Source: Desulfovibrio sp.
GTDB lineage: Bacteria; Desulfobacterota; Desulfovibrionia; Desulfovibrionales; Desulfovibrionaceae
NCBI GenBank assembly: GCA_031275955.1
Contig: JAISNZ010000003.1
Location: forward strand, 1 to 20,909
DNA: 20,909 nt
Direction: 5' to 3'
The translations under genes were made by a program, and so were the position numbers. Below, piece after piece: positions 1-7,021 of this stretch (position 1 is its first letter; each line of letters begins with the position of its first letter). The notes beneath the pieces were generated by a model. It was not told the origin of the DNA. It was given only the letters and a program-made list of their open reading frames with translations, and ran no database searches.

Positions 1-319
1 GATAATGGTTTTAGCCTCTGCTCCGAAAGGTTATAATCTCGATAAGATATTAGAATTTCTTGCTGCTGAAAATACAATTTTTATGATTTATCTTGTAGGC
101 ATTGATTATGAGCATAAAAATATAAAAACAAAATTGATTTCAATGTTTCAAGAAATATTAATCGATAATACTGTTATACAAGATCATTGGGCTGGAAGAA
201 ATTCTCGCGGTGTATCTCAATTTAATGGAGAAGCTGTCAAACAGATCATTCTTAACGGCGAAAATATAATTGACATTGAAAAATCGTGTGATTTTTTAAG
301 GAAAATTATAGCGCTATAA
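1..319 (+). CDS. 3' end of an unknown AT-rich gene (partial)
   Basis: The reading frame is open from the window edge to a TAA at 317-319. The ATG at position 5 is probably internal, because an in-frame codon precedes it and no ribosome binding site is visible, so this is likely the last ~105 residues of a longer protein. The segment is rich in Ile, Lys and Asn and contains the polar motif HWAGRNSRGVSQF near the C-terminus. I do not recognise the family. A restriction-endonuclease-like C-terminus is a guess, based only on that motif and the accessory setting. GC is about one third in the first 60 bases, far below the genes after 6 kb, which suggests transfer. The frame and its typical codon use support real coding. 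Confidence 0.5.
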   Translation, partial: IMVLASAPKGYNLDKILEFLAAENTIFMIYLVGIDYEHKNIKTKLISMFQEILIDNTVIQDHWAGRNSRGVSQFNGEAVKQIILNGENIIDIEKSCDFLRKIIAL

Positions 320-388
320 TTTTTCTATCTCATTGCATACTGTATTGCGGTTGTTCTTTTGAGTACGATTTTTCTAACTGTTCTGCTT

Positions 389-499
389 CATCAGAAAACC
401 TCTACGAAAAAGGCGGCCGACGGTATACCGTACCCTACCTACCGCCTTGTCGTTTCAGAACGCGTCGAAGGGCGAGTCAGACAGAAAACCCTACTCACA
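389..499 (+). pseudogene. N-terminal remnant of an IS1634-like transposase
   Basis: The plus-strand frame here encodes QKTSTKKAADG followed by IPYPTYRLVVSERVEGRVRQ and KTLL. A tyrosine-rich YRLV(E/V)S segment followed by GxVRQ(R/K)TLL is the usual start of IS1634-family (IS4-superfamily) transposases, which normally continue with a short LG-R-H-F-like stretch and a catalytic domain of several hundred residues. Here the similarity breaks after TLL (TGRHH instead of a longer match) and the frame stops by 562. No DDE catalytic region follows. This is a dead fragment of about 37 codons. The family call rests on recollection of the motif, not on an alignment. Confidence 0.55.
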
Positions 500-686
500 G
501 GTAGGCATCATTCATACTCACTATGCGATTTTCATAGAACCGTATGGTGCGTCCAATCCTGACGCCCCCGAACGCCTCATAATATCGTCGCACGGTACGG
601 ACATCAACGCGAAAAATGGCCGCGACCTCCGCTACTGTGAGGATGCGCCCGATGGCGTTTTCTGATACAGATGACCTCGGTTCCAT
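495..686 (-). CDS. Small excisionase/MerR-like helix-turn-helix protein
   Basis: The minus-strand frame from ATG at 686 to TGA at 495-497 gives a 63-residue protein. Residues 16-50 (LTVAEVAAIFRVDVRTVRRY, then GGVRIGRTIRFYENRI) match the HTH_17/excisionase pattern: a 'TVAEVA..F.V...TVRR' helix-turn-helix followed by a 'G.IRIGR.IRF' wing. Such proteins bind DNA as excisionases or small regulators of mobile elements. The frame is open much further upstream, to 1037, but that part overlaps the SWIM gene antisense and has no family character, so the ATG at 686 is preferred. The 3' end coincides with the break in the IS1634-like fragment, so the C-terminus may have been cut or rewritten by an IS junction. 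Role as a directionality factor is inferred. Confidence 0.55.
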   Translation of the reverse strand: MEPRSSVSENAIGRILTVAEVAAIFRVDVRTVRRYYEAFGGVRIGRTIRFYENRIVSMNDAYL

Positions 687-752
687 GCTTGCCGCATAAC
701 ACGCGGCAGGAAAGCCATCCGCCCCCGCAAGCGATAGAGAACGGAAAAGCCT

Positions 753-2654
753 ATGAAAACAAAACCCGGCAAAGAAACTTCCCTGTCTTCTTTCCCTTTG
801 CATTTTACCGATGGGATATCTTTCGACTCCCTGGCGGCATGGGCGGGTGAAGCCGTGTTTCAGCGCGGGCGCGCCTATTACAAATCCGGAAGGGTTCATG
901 ATATTGCCCTTGCTTCCAAAGGCCGCGTGCTTGCAACCGTTGACGGAACAAGAAGATATTCCACCATGATTTTCCGAAAGAGCAACGGGGAACTGGCAGA
1001 CGCATGCACCTGCCCTTACGGATTGCGGTGCAAGCATGCCGTTGCCCTAGCTTGCGCCTGTCTGGCCCTCTCCGCCGGGGAGCAGGCCATCCCTCTTGCC
1101 TCCGCCGATGACAAGCGCCTGCTCGACCTGGAGATTGCGTCTCCTGACGAAACGCAACACGCAGGAGACGGCCCTTCCTCGCAAGAACTGGAAGACGCGC
1201 TCAAAGAACTCTCCAAAGAACAACTGGTTGCCCTTGTGCTCCAGGCCGCGCGCCTTGCTCCCGAGGTGGCCGCCCTGTGCCCTGGAAAAGCGGAGTCCGA
1301 TCAAAAAAGCGTTCTGGCCATGGTAAAGGATGTGCGCAGAGCCATGCGCAAGGCGGAGGAAGAACCGGGCTGGGACGATTACGACGGTAACTGCCGGGGA
1401 GGCTCCGATTATGAACCGGTGCGCAAGAAACTGGATGTCCTGCGCTTGGCCGGATTTCCGGCGGAAGTGCTCGAATTGGGCTTTGACCTGATTGAAGACA
1501 GTAAAAGCCAAATTGAAATGCACGATGATGAAGGTGAAACCCACGATGCTGTTGCCAGGTGCATGGATGTTGTCCTTCAAGCCTTGCGCGATGTGGACTG
1601 GCCCATGCATGAAAAATTGCTCTGGGCTGTTGATGCGGTATTGGCCGACGAATTTGCCGTCAGCGACTGCTTTTGGGAAATTTTGCGTGAAACGCATGCC
1701 CCGGCGGAGTGGAGCCCCGTGGCTGACAATTTACTGTCCCGCGTTGCCGCCCATGACATTCAGGGTTACGCCCGCCGGGCATTGATTGACATGACCGCGC
1801 ATACCCTGGCTGCTGCCGGGCGTGATGATGCAATGCTTGATCTTCACAGACAGGAAGCCGTTCATTCCGGAGAATACCTGCCCCTTGTAAAACACTTGCT
1901 GGAAAAGGACGAGGACCGGGAAGCCGAGGAATGGATCCACAAGGGTATGGCCGCCCTGGAGAAAAAAGAGCCATATGCGGCTGAGCGGCTCCGCGCCTGT
2001 CTGCTGGATCTGCGCAAAAAGCAAAAGGACTGGGATGCTGTTCTGTGCATGCAAACAGAAGATTTTGTTGGCCGCGCTTCATTGGAACAGTTCGAAGCGT
2101 GCCGCCGCAGCGCCGAAAAACTCAAAACCTGGCCCGTGTTGCGCCCCTTGCTCATGGATTTTCTCATTGAAAGAAAAATTCCCTGGTCTCAGGATGCCTG
2201 GCCCTGTCAAAATCGCGGCAAGCTGTCCCGCTTTCATGAGAAGCACCCCGACTTTACCACGCTCATCGATTTGGCCATTGCCGGGAAAAACTCGGCGGAG
2301 GTGCTCAAGTGGTATGATCTGCAACGCAAAACCGGGCGTGGGTACGGCTACAGCGCCGATAGCGTGGCCGACGCCGTGCGGGATTTTGCGCCGGAGCGGG
2401 CGATTGCCTTATGGAAGACTCTCGCGGAAGCGCAAATCGCCTTAACCAAGCCCAATGCTTATGCGGCGGCAGCCGTGTTTTTACGCAAGCTGGGCAAACT
2501 TATGCGCGAACGTGATATGACGGCGCAATGGGAGATCTACATGCAGACCCTGCGTCATGCCCATCGCCGCAAGGCGCGCCTCATGGAAGTGCTGGACGGG
2601 CTGTTTCCGGTCGAAAAACACGTTGCCCGCCAGGATACGCCGAGGAAAAAATGA
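753..2654 (+). CDS. SWIM zinc-finger protein, partner of TOTE primase-helicase
   Basis: This 633-residue protein has a SWIM zinc finger near its N-terminus, with ligands C85, C87, C93 and H95 in CTCPYGLRCKH, the CxCx(n)CxH signature. It is preceded by the usual beta-rich lead-in with GRAYYKSGRV. SWIM domains bind DNA or protein partners. The remaining ~520 residues are mainly helical, charged and Ala/Leu-rich, possibly TPR-like, with no enzymatic motif I can name. The ATG at 753 has only a weak GGA upstream. The stop overlaps the start of the primase-helicase by ATGA (2651-2654), so the two products are almost certainly made and used together. SWIM proteins of this size are known neighbours of similar helicases, and a role in target recognition or control of the helicase is inferred. 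Cytoplasmic; no signal peptide or membrane segment is seen. Confidence 0.85.
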   Translation: MKTKPGKETSLSSFPLHFTDGISFDSLAAWAGEAVFQRGRAYYKSGRVHDIALASKGRVLATVDGTRRYSTMIFRKSNGELADACTCPYGLRCKHAVALACACLALSAGEQAIPLASADDKRLLDLEIASPDETQHAGDGPSSQELEDALKELSKEQLVALVLQAARLAPEVAALCPGKAESDQKSVLAMVKDVRRAMRKAEEEPGWDDYDGNCRGGSDYEPVRKKLDVLRLAGFPAEVLELGFDLIEDSKSQIEMHDDEGETHDAVARCMDVVLQALRDVDWPMHEKLLWAVDAVLADEFAVSDCFWEILRETHAPAEWSPVADNLLSRVAAHDIQGYARRALIDMTAHTLAAAGRDDAMLDLHRQEAVHSGEYLPLVKHLLEKDEDREAEEWIHKGMAALEKKEPYAAERLRACLLDLRKKQKDWDAVLCMQTEDFVGRASLEQFEACRRSAEKLKTWPVLRPLLMDFLIERKIPWSQDAWPCQNRGKLSRFHEKHPDFTTLIDLAIAGKNSAEVLKWYDLQRKTGRGYGYSADSVADAVRDFAPERAIALWKTLAEAQIALTKPNAYAAAAVFLRKLGKLMRERDMTAQWEIYMQTLRHAHRRKARLMEVLDGLFPVEKHVARQDTPRKK

Positions 2655-5077
2655 CGGAGGGCGTTTTGGCCGAGTTGTCCCGCCTGCAAGCGGAAAACGC
2701 CCACCTCAAGGCAATCTTGCAACAACACGGTATCACTTGGGATATTCCCCTCTCTCCCGCGCCGTCCGTTTTGGAAGACGGCGCTGCCGGCGCCCCGGCA
2801 ACGCTCTCTCCGGTTTCTCTTTCACCTGCCGAAAAGATTGCCCTTTTCCAAAGCTTGTTCCGTGGCCGAACAGATGTTTATCCCCAAAGGTGGGAATCGC
2901 AAAAGGGCACGTCAGGATATTCTCCCGTATGCGGCAATGAATGGCGTCCTGGAATCTGCGGCAAGCCCAAGGTACGATGCGGCGATTGTGAGCACAGGCA
3001 ACTGACCCCTTTGACCGAACAGGCGCTCTATGATCACTTGGCCGGTAAAAAGACACTTGGGGTTTACCCGCTCCTTCCTGATGATAGCTGTCATTTTCTG
3101 GCAATGGACTTCGATGAGGCGCAGTGGCGCGATGACGCCCTCGCTGCGTTACTCTCCTGCCAGCAATGCAATGTTCCCGCCTCGCTGGAAATATCCCGCT
3201 CGGGCAAAGGCGCACACATCTGGATTTTCTTTTCCGTGCCGGTGTCCGCTCGTGAAGCCCGCATGCTGGGAGCCGCGCTTGTCAGCCATACCTGCGAAAG
3301 AACGCGCCAACTCGCTTTAAGCAGCTACGATCGCTTTTTCCCCAGCCAGGATACATTGCCCAAAGGCGGGTTTGGCAACCTTATCGCCTTGCCTTTACAG
3401 AAGACGCCGCGCTCACAAGGCCACAGCGTCTTTGTGGATACAAACTTCACAGCATTTGCTGACCAATGGGCATACCTGAGCACAGTGGTCCGCATGACGC
3501 CGGATGCGCTCTCTCAAGCCATTCTCCAGGCGAGTGGCGGCAGACACCCGCTGGATGTGGCGTTCACTACTGACGGGGAGAACACGGTCAAGCCTTGGGA
3601 GAATCAGAAGGTTTCATGCCGCAAGATTGCCGGACCATTGCCATCAAGCATTACCTTGGTGCTTGCCAATCAGATATTCATCGATAAACGCGAAGCTCCC
3701 CAGCCCTTGCTGAATCGCCTGATCCGTCTTGCGGCATTCGCCAATCCCGAATTTTACAAAGCGCAGGCCATGCGCCTGCCTGTCTGGAATAAGCCCCGGC
3801 TTGTCTGCTGCGCGGAAAACCTTCCGCAACACATAGGCCTGCCTCGTGGGTGTCTGGACGCCCTGCTGGAACTGCTTGAGTACAATAGCATTCTTCCGGT
3901 TATTGAGGATAAACGCGTCAAGGGCAGCAGATTGTCGGTAAAATTCAAGGGAAAATTGCGCAAGGATCAACAACTGGCCGTAAAATCCATGCTGGCGCAG
4001 GATATCGGAGTACTCCACGCAACTACCGCTTTTGGCAAAACCGTGGCTGCGGCGGCGCTTATCGCCAAACGAAAAGCGAGTACCCTTGTGTTGGTTCACC
4101 GCGCGGATCTCTTGCGGCAGTGGCAGGAACGACTTGTACAGTTTCTTGGCATAGCATACGGCGATATAGGCGTTGTTGGTACCGGAAAACATAAACCCGG
4201 CGGTAAAATTGATATCGCCTTGCTCCAGACGCTTGCCCGTAAAGACGATTTGGGCGAATTTTTAGATGGATATGGCCATATCATTGTTGATGAGTGTCAC
4301 CACATATCAGCTTTTTCCTTCGAGAATATCCTCAAGCAGGCCAAAGCGCCCTTTATTCTGGGCTTGACCGCCACGCCGCAACGCCGGGACGGGCATCATC
4401 CCATTATATTTATGCAATGTGGCGACATCCGGCACAGTGTGGTCCGAACGGAACATATGCCAGCCAGACTTGATGTGAAGGTACAGAGCTTGCCGACTCC
4501 CGCGCTGCCACCGGAGCCTGGCATCCATGAGGTGTTCCGCGCTCTTTGTGAAGATGTCGGCAGGAATATTCACATTGTGGAAGATATATGTAAACTGTGG
4601 TATGAAGGACGCAAAACACTTGTACTGACGGAACGGACAAGCCATCTGGAAAAGCTGCAAGAACACCTGGCCGCCAAAGACATACCTTGCCACATCCTGC
4701 ATGGGCACCTGTCTGGCAAGCAACGAGCGCTTGTGCTGGAGGAACTTAAGGCCATGCCCGATACCGCGGCACGGGTAATCCTGGCTACAGGGCGGCTCAT
4801 CGGTGAAGGCTTTGATCATTCGCCACTGAATACTATGGTGCTGGCCATGCCCGTTTCGTGGCAAGGAACCCTGCAACAGTATGCCGGACGTCTGCATCGG
4901 GAACATGCTGATAAAACCGATATTCGGATTTATGACTATGTGGAAAAAGATAACCCGCAATTGTACCGGATGTGGAAAAAACGATGCACAGGGTATGGGG
5001 CTATGGGATATCAAATTTCTGAAACAGATTGTTCAACTGATGACATAATCACAATATTACCAAGTAATAGAGAATAG
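2651..5077 (+). CDS. TOTE-type AEP primase fused to a DEAD/DEAH (SF2) helicase
   Basis: The 808-residue product begins with a short coiled-coil-like stretch (residues 1-25). A Cys cluster follows (C94, C103, C110, C113; probable zinc site), then an archaeo-eukaryotic primase domain: FLAMDFD with metal-binding D153 and D155, then SRSGKGAHIWIFF with H189. This is the domain Pfam calls the TOTE conflict-system primase. The C-terminal half is a superfamily 2 helicase: Walker A TTAFGKT (458-464), motif II DECH (547-550), TAT (573-575), RLIGEGFD (715-722) and motif VI QYAGRLHR (743-750). All core motifs look intact. The start chosen is the ATG at 2651, with GAGG five bases upstream and ATGA overlap with the SWIM gene; an in-frame start at 2528 lies deep inside that gene. 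A role in anti-phage or anti-element conflict is family-level inference. Confidence 0.9.
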   Translation: MTEGVLAELSRLQAENAHLKAILQQHGITWDIPLSPAPSVLEDGAAGAPATLSPVSLSPAEKIALFQSLFRGRTDVYPQRWESQKGTSGYSPVCGNEWRPGICGKPKVRCGDCEHRQLTPLTEQALYDHLAGKKTLGVYPLLPDDSCHFLAMDFDEAQWRDDALAALLSCQQCNVPASLEISRSGKGAHIWIFFSVPVSAREARMLGAALVSHTCERTRQLALSSYDRFFPSQDTLPKGGFGNLIALPLQKTPRSQGHSVFVDTNFTAFADQWAYLSTVVRMTPDALSQAILQASGGRHPLDVAFTTDGENTVKPWENQKVSCRKIAGPLPSSITLVLANQIFIDKREAPQPLLNRLIRLAAFANPEFYKAQAMRLPVWNKPRLVCCAENLPQHIGLPRGCLDALLELLEYNSILPVIEDKRVKGSRLSVKFKGKLRKDQQLAVKSMLAQDIGVLHATTAFGKTVAAAALIAKRKASTLVLVHRADLLRQWQERLVQFLGIAYGDIGVVGTGKHKPGGKIDIALLQTLARKDDLGEFLDGYGHIIVDECHHISAFSFENILKQAKAPFILGLTATPQRRDGHHPIIFMQCGDIRHSVVRTEHMPARLDVKVQSLPTPALPPEPGIHEVFRALCEDVGRNIHIVEDICKLWYEGRKTLVLTERTSHLEKLQEHLAAKDIPCHILHGHLSGKQRALVLEELKAMPDTAARVILATGRLIGEGFDHSPLNTMVLAMPVSWQGTLQQYAGRLHREHADKTDIRIYDYVEKDNPQLYRMWKKRCTGYGAMGYQISETDCSTDDIITILPSNRE

Positions 5078-5085
5078 AGCAGCAT

Positions 5086-5298
5086 ATGAAAACAACATCC
5101 AAACATTTACAGCCATTACGCCTTCCCAGTGTTTTCAACGTGCTTGAACTGAACGAATCCCAGGAAATACTCACGGCTTCGCTGATCGCCTGTCATATAT
5201 TGTGGCCGGAACTCAAAGAAGAGCGCAGCCGGAGCATGTACATGACGCTGTGTTTGCGAAAAATTCATGATGTGCTGCTGGAGACGGAAAAAGAGTAG
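5086..5298 (+). CDS. Small protein of unknown function, third gene of TOTE operon
   Basis: The frame encodes 70 residues and begins 8 bases after the primase-helicase stop, so it is very probably cotranscribed with it. I do not recognise a family. The sequence shows a polar, basic N-terminus and two probable amphipathic helices, with Leu-rich and Glu/Lys-rich stretches (for example LNESQEILTASLIACHILWP), and ends in a charged tail. There is no signal peptide and no clear membrane segment. The immediate upstream sequence (GAATAGAGCAGCAT) holds only a weak ribosome binding site, consistent with reinitiation from the upstream gene. It could be an accessory subunit or regulator of the conflict module. 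Confidence 0.55.
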   Translation: MKTTSKHLQPLRLPSVFNVLELNESQEILTASLIACHILWPELKEERSRSMYMTLCLRKIHDVLLETEKE

Positions 5299-5332
5299 GC
5301 GCAGACCCAGTTCACCTATCTTGTGGCGCCTA
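5296..5332 (+). terminator. Weak hairpin at the end of the TOTE operon
   Basis: TAGGCGC at 5296-5302, overlapping the stop codon of the small gene, can pair with GCGCCTA at 5326-5332 across a 23-base loop. No T-run follows, only AAATTG. It may stabilise the 3' end rather than act as an intrinsic terminator. Confidence 0.25.
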
Positions 5333-5370
5333 AAATTGAAATCTATCCTTGTGAGGATTAGAGTTCATCT

Positions 5371-5496
5371 ATGGGTAATTTTCTGACACAGGCTGTTGTC
5401 TGTCTCATCATCGGCTGTGTAGGCATGATAGGCGTCATGTTGCTGGCGGCAGTCGTTTTTCATGCCTTGGCGGCTTGCTCACCTACCGGCGAGTGA
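5371..5496 (+). CDS. Possible 41-residue single-span membrane peptide
   Basis: ATG at 5371 to TGA at 5494-5496 encodes 41 residues. Residues 8-35 are strongly hydrophobic (VVCLIIGCVGMIGVMLLAAV and onward), which would form one transmembrane helix, ending in ACSPTGE. A GTGAGG lies about 15 bases upstream, which is longer than ideal. The gene sits 72 bases past the TOTE operon's third gene on the same strand, so it might belong to the same module. Small toxins, holin-like peptides and membrane anchors have this shape, but no family is recognised. It could also be chance coding in decaying DNA. Confidence 0.35.
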   Translation: MGNFLTQAVVCLIIGCVGMIGVMLLAAVVFHALAACSPTGE

Positions 5497-5723
5497 AGGC
5501 ACCATTTCCTGGCTAAATTGCCGCTCAGGCCGCGCCGGTGTGGAACTTGGCGGCATAGGGATTATGACACCCCGCTAATGGCGTGGAGATATGACTCGAA
5601 TTTGAAGATGAAATTGGTCATACGGCATCGTTGATTCTCATCAGCAAACCCAACGGCCATGCATGGTTGAGAACCATCCGGTCTACGTCCGCCGAAGAAA
5701 ACCCTAAACAACCGACAGGCTAA
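5497..5723 (+). pseudogene. Possible decayed coding sequence
   Basis: Two short protein-like stretches lie in different frames: one continuing the frame of the small membrane peptide (SGRAGVELGGIGIMTPR, ending at a TAA) and one from 5580 to 5723 (with LEFEDEIGHTASLILISKPN and a polar tail), the latter broken by TGA at 5592-5594. The pattern fits one former gene with a frameshift and a nonsense codon, but no family is recognised and chance coding is possible. Confidence 0.25.
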
Positions 5724-5864
5724 CAATTATTATTTCAAGATATTAGACGCTTCTTTTTCTCTTTTTTCCCTATAAGAGTCGCAACCGTAACGAAACAAAC
5801 CCTACCATTCTCACCTCATTCTCAGAGAATTTCCCCATAAGGGTTTGACATGGGGAGCCAGATT
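5724..5864. other. AT-rich non-coding stretch with CCCAT inverted repeats
   Basis: No gene is seen here. The stretch begins with T-rich sequence (TTCTTTTTCTCTTTTTTCCC near 5750). CCCCAT at 5833-5838 can pair with ATGGGG at 5850-5855, and just beyond, CCCATA at 5872-5877 pairs perfectly with TATGGG at 5882-5887 around a GCAA loop. These could be vestiges of insertion-sequence ends; no target duplication was identified. Confidence 0.3.
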
Positions 5865-6026
5865 TCAAAAGCCCATAGCAATATGGGTGTTCATCGGCGT
5901 GCAAAAATGATCCATCCAGGGTCGGATCGGCGTTTCAGAAAGTGGATAGAGTACCTTTACTTGCTGTCTTGGATCCGGCATGTCCTCAAAATGTTCGATA
6001 ATGGCTATGGACAAGCGCTCTGCCAT
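5865..6026 (-). pseudogene. N-terminal remnant of an ISAs1-family transposase
   Basis: The minus-strand frame from ATG at 6026 to TGA at 5865-5867 gives 53 residues. Residues 5-30 (including IIEHFEDMPDPRQQ and VKVLYPLSE) match the start of ISAs1-type transposases, which open with a short helix ending in 'HF..(L/M).DPR' and continue with a basic residue, YPL and a hydrophobic ILLLxLC segment. Here the match ends abruptly after YPLSE and unrelated sequence follows to the stop, so the DDE domain is missing. It is a dead fragment pointing away from the phosphatase operon. It shows that transposition, then deletion, shaped the right edge of the TOTE island. Confidence 0.6.
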
Positions 6027-6125
6027 ATGTCCCTCCAGTTTTTCCCACAGACTACCGGAGAGACAGCAATGCTTCTAGACTTTTTCTAATTCATTCGATT
6101 GCCCTGGTGCGATCCTGGCGCGAGC

Positions 6126-6157
6126 TTGACACAGATGATCTGAACTGAAATTATAGT
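6126..6157 (+). promoter_or_regulatory. Candidate sigma-70 promoter for the HAD/DegT operon
   Basis: A perfect TTGACA lies at 6126-6131. TATAGT at 6152-6157 is 20 bases downstream and ATTATA at 6150-6155 is 18 bases downstream; either could serve as a -10 element, though the spacing is longer than the ideal 17. It would give an untranslated leader of roughly 175 bases before the phosphatase gene. Confidence 0.4.
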
Positions 6158-6222
6158 CTGAAGCGATTACCGCCTGAAACAGTTCGCCTGCGGCGGGCAA
6201 GGCCTGGCTTGTTTCGCGGCGA

Positions 6223-6300
6223 GGCGGGACCACCTTCCCGCCGCAGCGGCCGGATCAATAGCGCAGGGATGCGCTTTTGATCCGGAATTCGCATCCGGCC
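6223..6300 (+). promoter_or_regulatory. Nested hairpins in the leader of the six-gene operon
   Basis: GGCGGG at 6223-6228 pairs with CCCGCC at 6237-6242. Next, CCGGATCAA (6250-6258) pairs with TTGATCCGG (6277-6285), and inside it AGCGCA (6260-6265) pairs with TGCGCT (6270-6275) around a GGGA loop, making one long stem with a single T-T mismatch. GGCCGGAT at 6248-6255 can instead pair with ATCCGGCC at 6293-6300, so the folds compete. No T-run follows, so a plain intrinsic terminator is unlikely; an attenuator or stabilising leader is possible. Confidence 0.45.
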
Positions 6301-6340
6301 ATCTTCGCCGGGGGCAGGGAATGTTCCGGAAGGGAGAAGG

Positions 6341-7021
6341 ATGAGCGCGCGCAAGGGGTTCCCCGGCCTCTCCGGAGGCGGCTGGGGCATTGTCTGTGAC
6401 TTTGACGGCACCATCACCCCCTTTGACGTGACCGATGCCGTTCTTGACGCCTTTGCCGACAAACAGTGGGAGGAGATTGAGCGGGAATGGACGGGGGGCG
6501 GCATTACCGCCCGGGAATGCATGGAACGGCAGATTGGCCTCCTGCGCGTTTCGCCGCGGGAACTGGACGCTTTTCTGGACCGCGTGCCCCTCACGGCGGG
6601 ATTCGCGGAATTTGTTGCCGTCTGCCGCTCCCGGAAGCTGGACCTTAGCATTGTCAGCGACGGCATGGATTACGCCATCACGCGGGTTCTGGCCCGCCAC
6701 GGACTGGAGGGCGTCCCGGTCCTGGCCAACCGGCTGGTTTTTCGCGGCGGGTCCCGCTATGCCCTGGAATTTCCCCACGGAGCGGAGGGCTGCCCCTCGG
6801 GGATGTGCAAATGCGGCCTGACGCGAGGCACGGGCCGGCGCATCCTGCTCATCGGGGACGGCTCCTCGGATTGCTGTCTGGCCGGGGAGGCCGCCTTTGT
6901 CCTGGCGAAACGCCACCGGAAACTGGAGCGGCACTGCCTGGAAAATAACTATCCCTGCCGGCCCTACGACGATTTTTTTGATATCCTCCGTTTCCTGTGC
7001 GGATCAGGGCGGCTCCCATGA
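6341..7021 (+). CDS. HAD-IB family phosphatase, MtnX-like
   Basis: The 226-residue protein carries the four haloacid dehalogenase motifs: I, DFDGTIT with nucleophile D20 and acid D22; II, S106 in SIVSDG; III, probably K157 in SGMCKCG; IV, GDGSSD with D173 and D177. The small helical cap between motifs I and II and the C-terminal YDDFFDIL are like MtnX and phosphoserine-phosphatase-type (HAD-IB) enzymes, which dephosphorylate small phosphorylated metabolites. A methionine-salvage role is not supported, since no other mtn gene is nearby; a phosphorylated intermediate of this operon is the likelier substrate. The ATG at 6341 has a purine-rich GGGAGAAGG just upstream. It is the first gene of the operon and its stop overlaps the next start by ATGA (7018-7021). 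Cytoplasmic. Confidence 0.85.
   Translation: MSARKGFPGLSGGGWGIVCDFDGTITPFDVTDAVLDAFADKQWEEIEREWTGGGITARECMERQIGLLRVSPRELDAFLDRVPLTAGFAEFVAVCRSRKLDLSIVSDGMDYAITRVLARHGLEGVPVLANRLVFRGGSRYALEFPHGAEGCPSGMCKCGLTRGTGRRILLIGDGSSDCCLAGEAAFVLAKRHRKLERHCLENNYPCRPYDDFFDILRFLCGSGRLP

Noticed and set aside
5845..5850. TTGACA as a promoter -35 box
   Set aside because: No -10-like hexamer lies 15-19 bases downstream, and no gene starts there; it sits inside IS-remnant sequence.
6341..7021. Assignment of the phosphatase to methionine salvage (true MtnX)
   Set aside because: No mtnA, mtnB, mtnK or mtnW-like gene is nearby and the gene is coupled to an unrelated operon, so only the MtnX-like fold is claimed.
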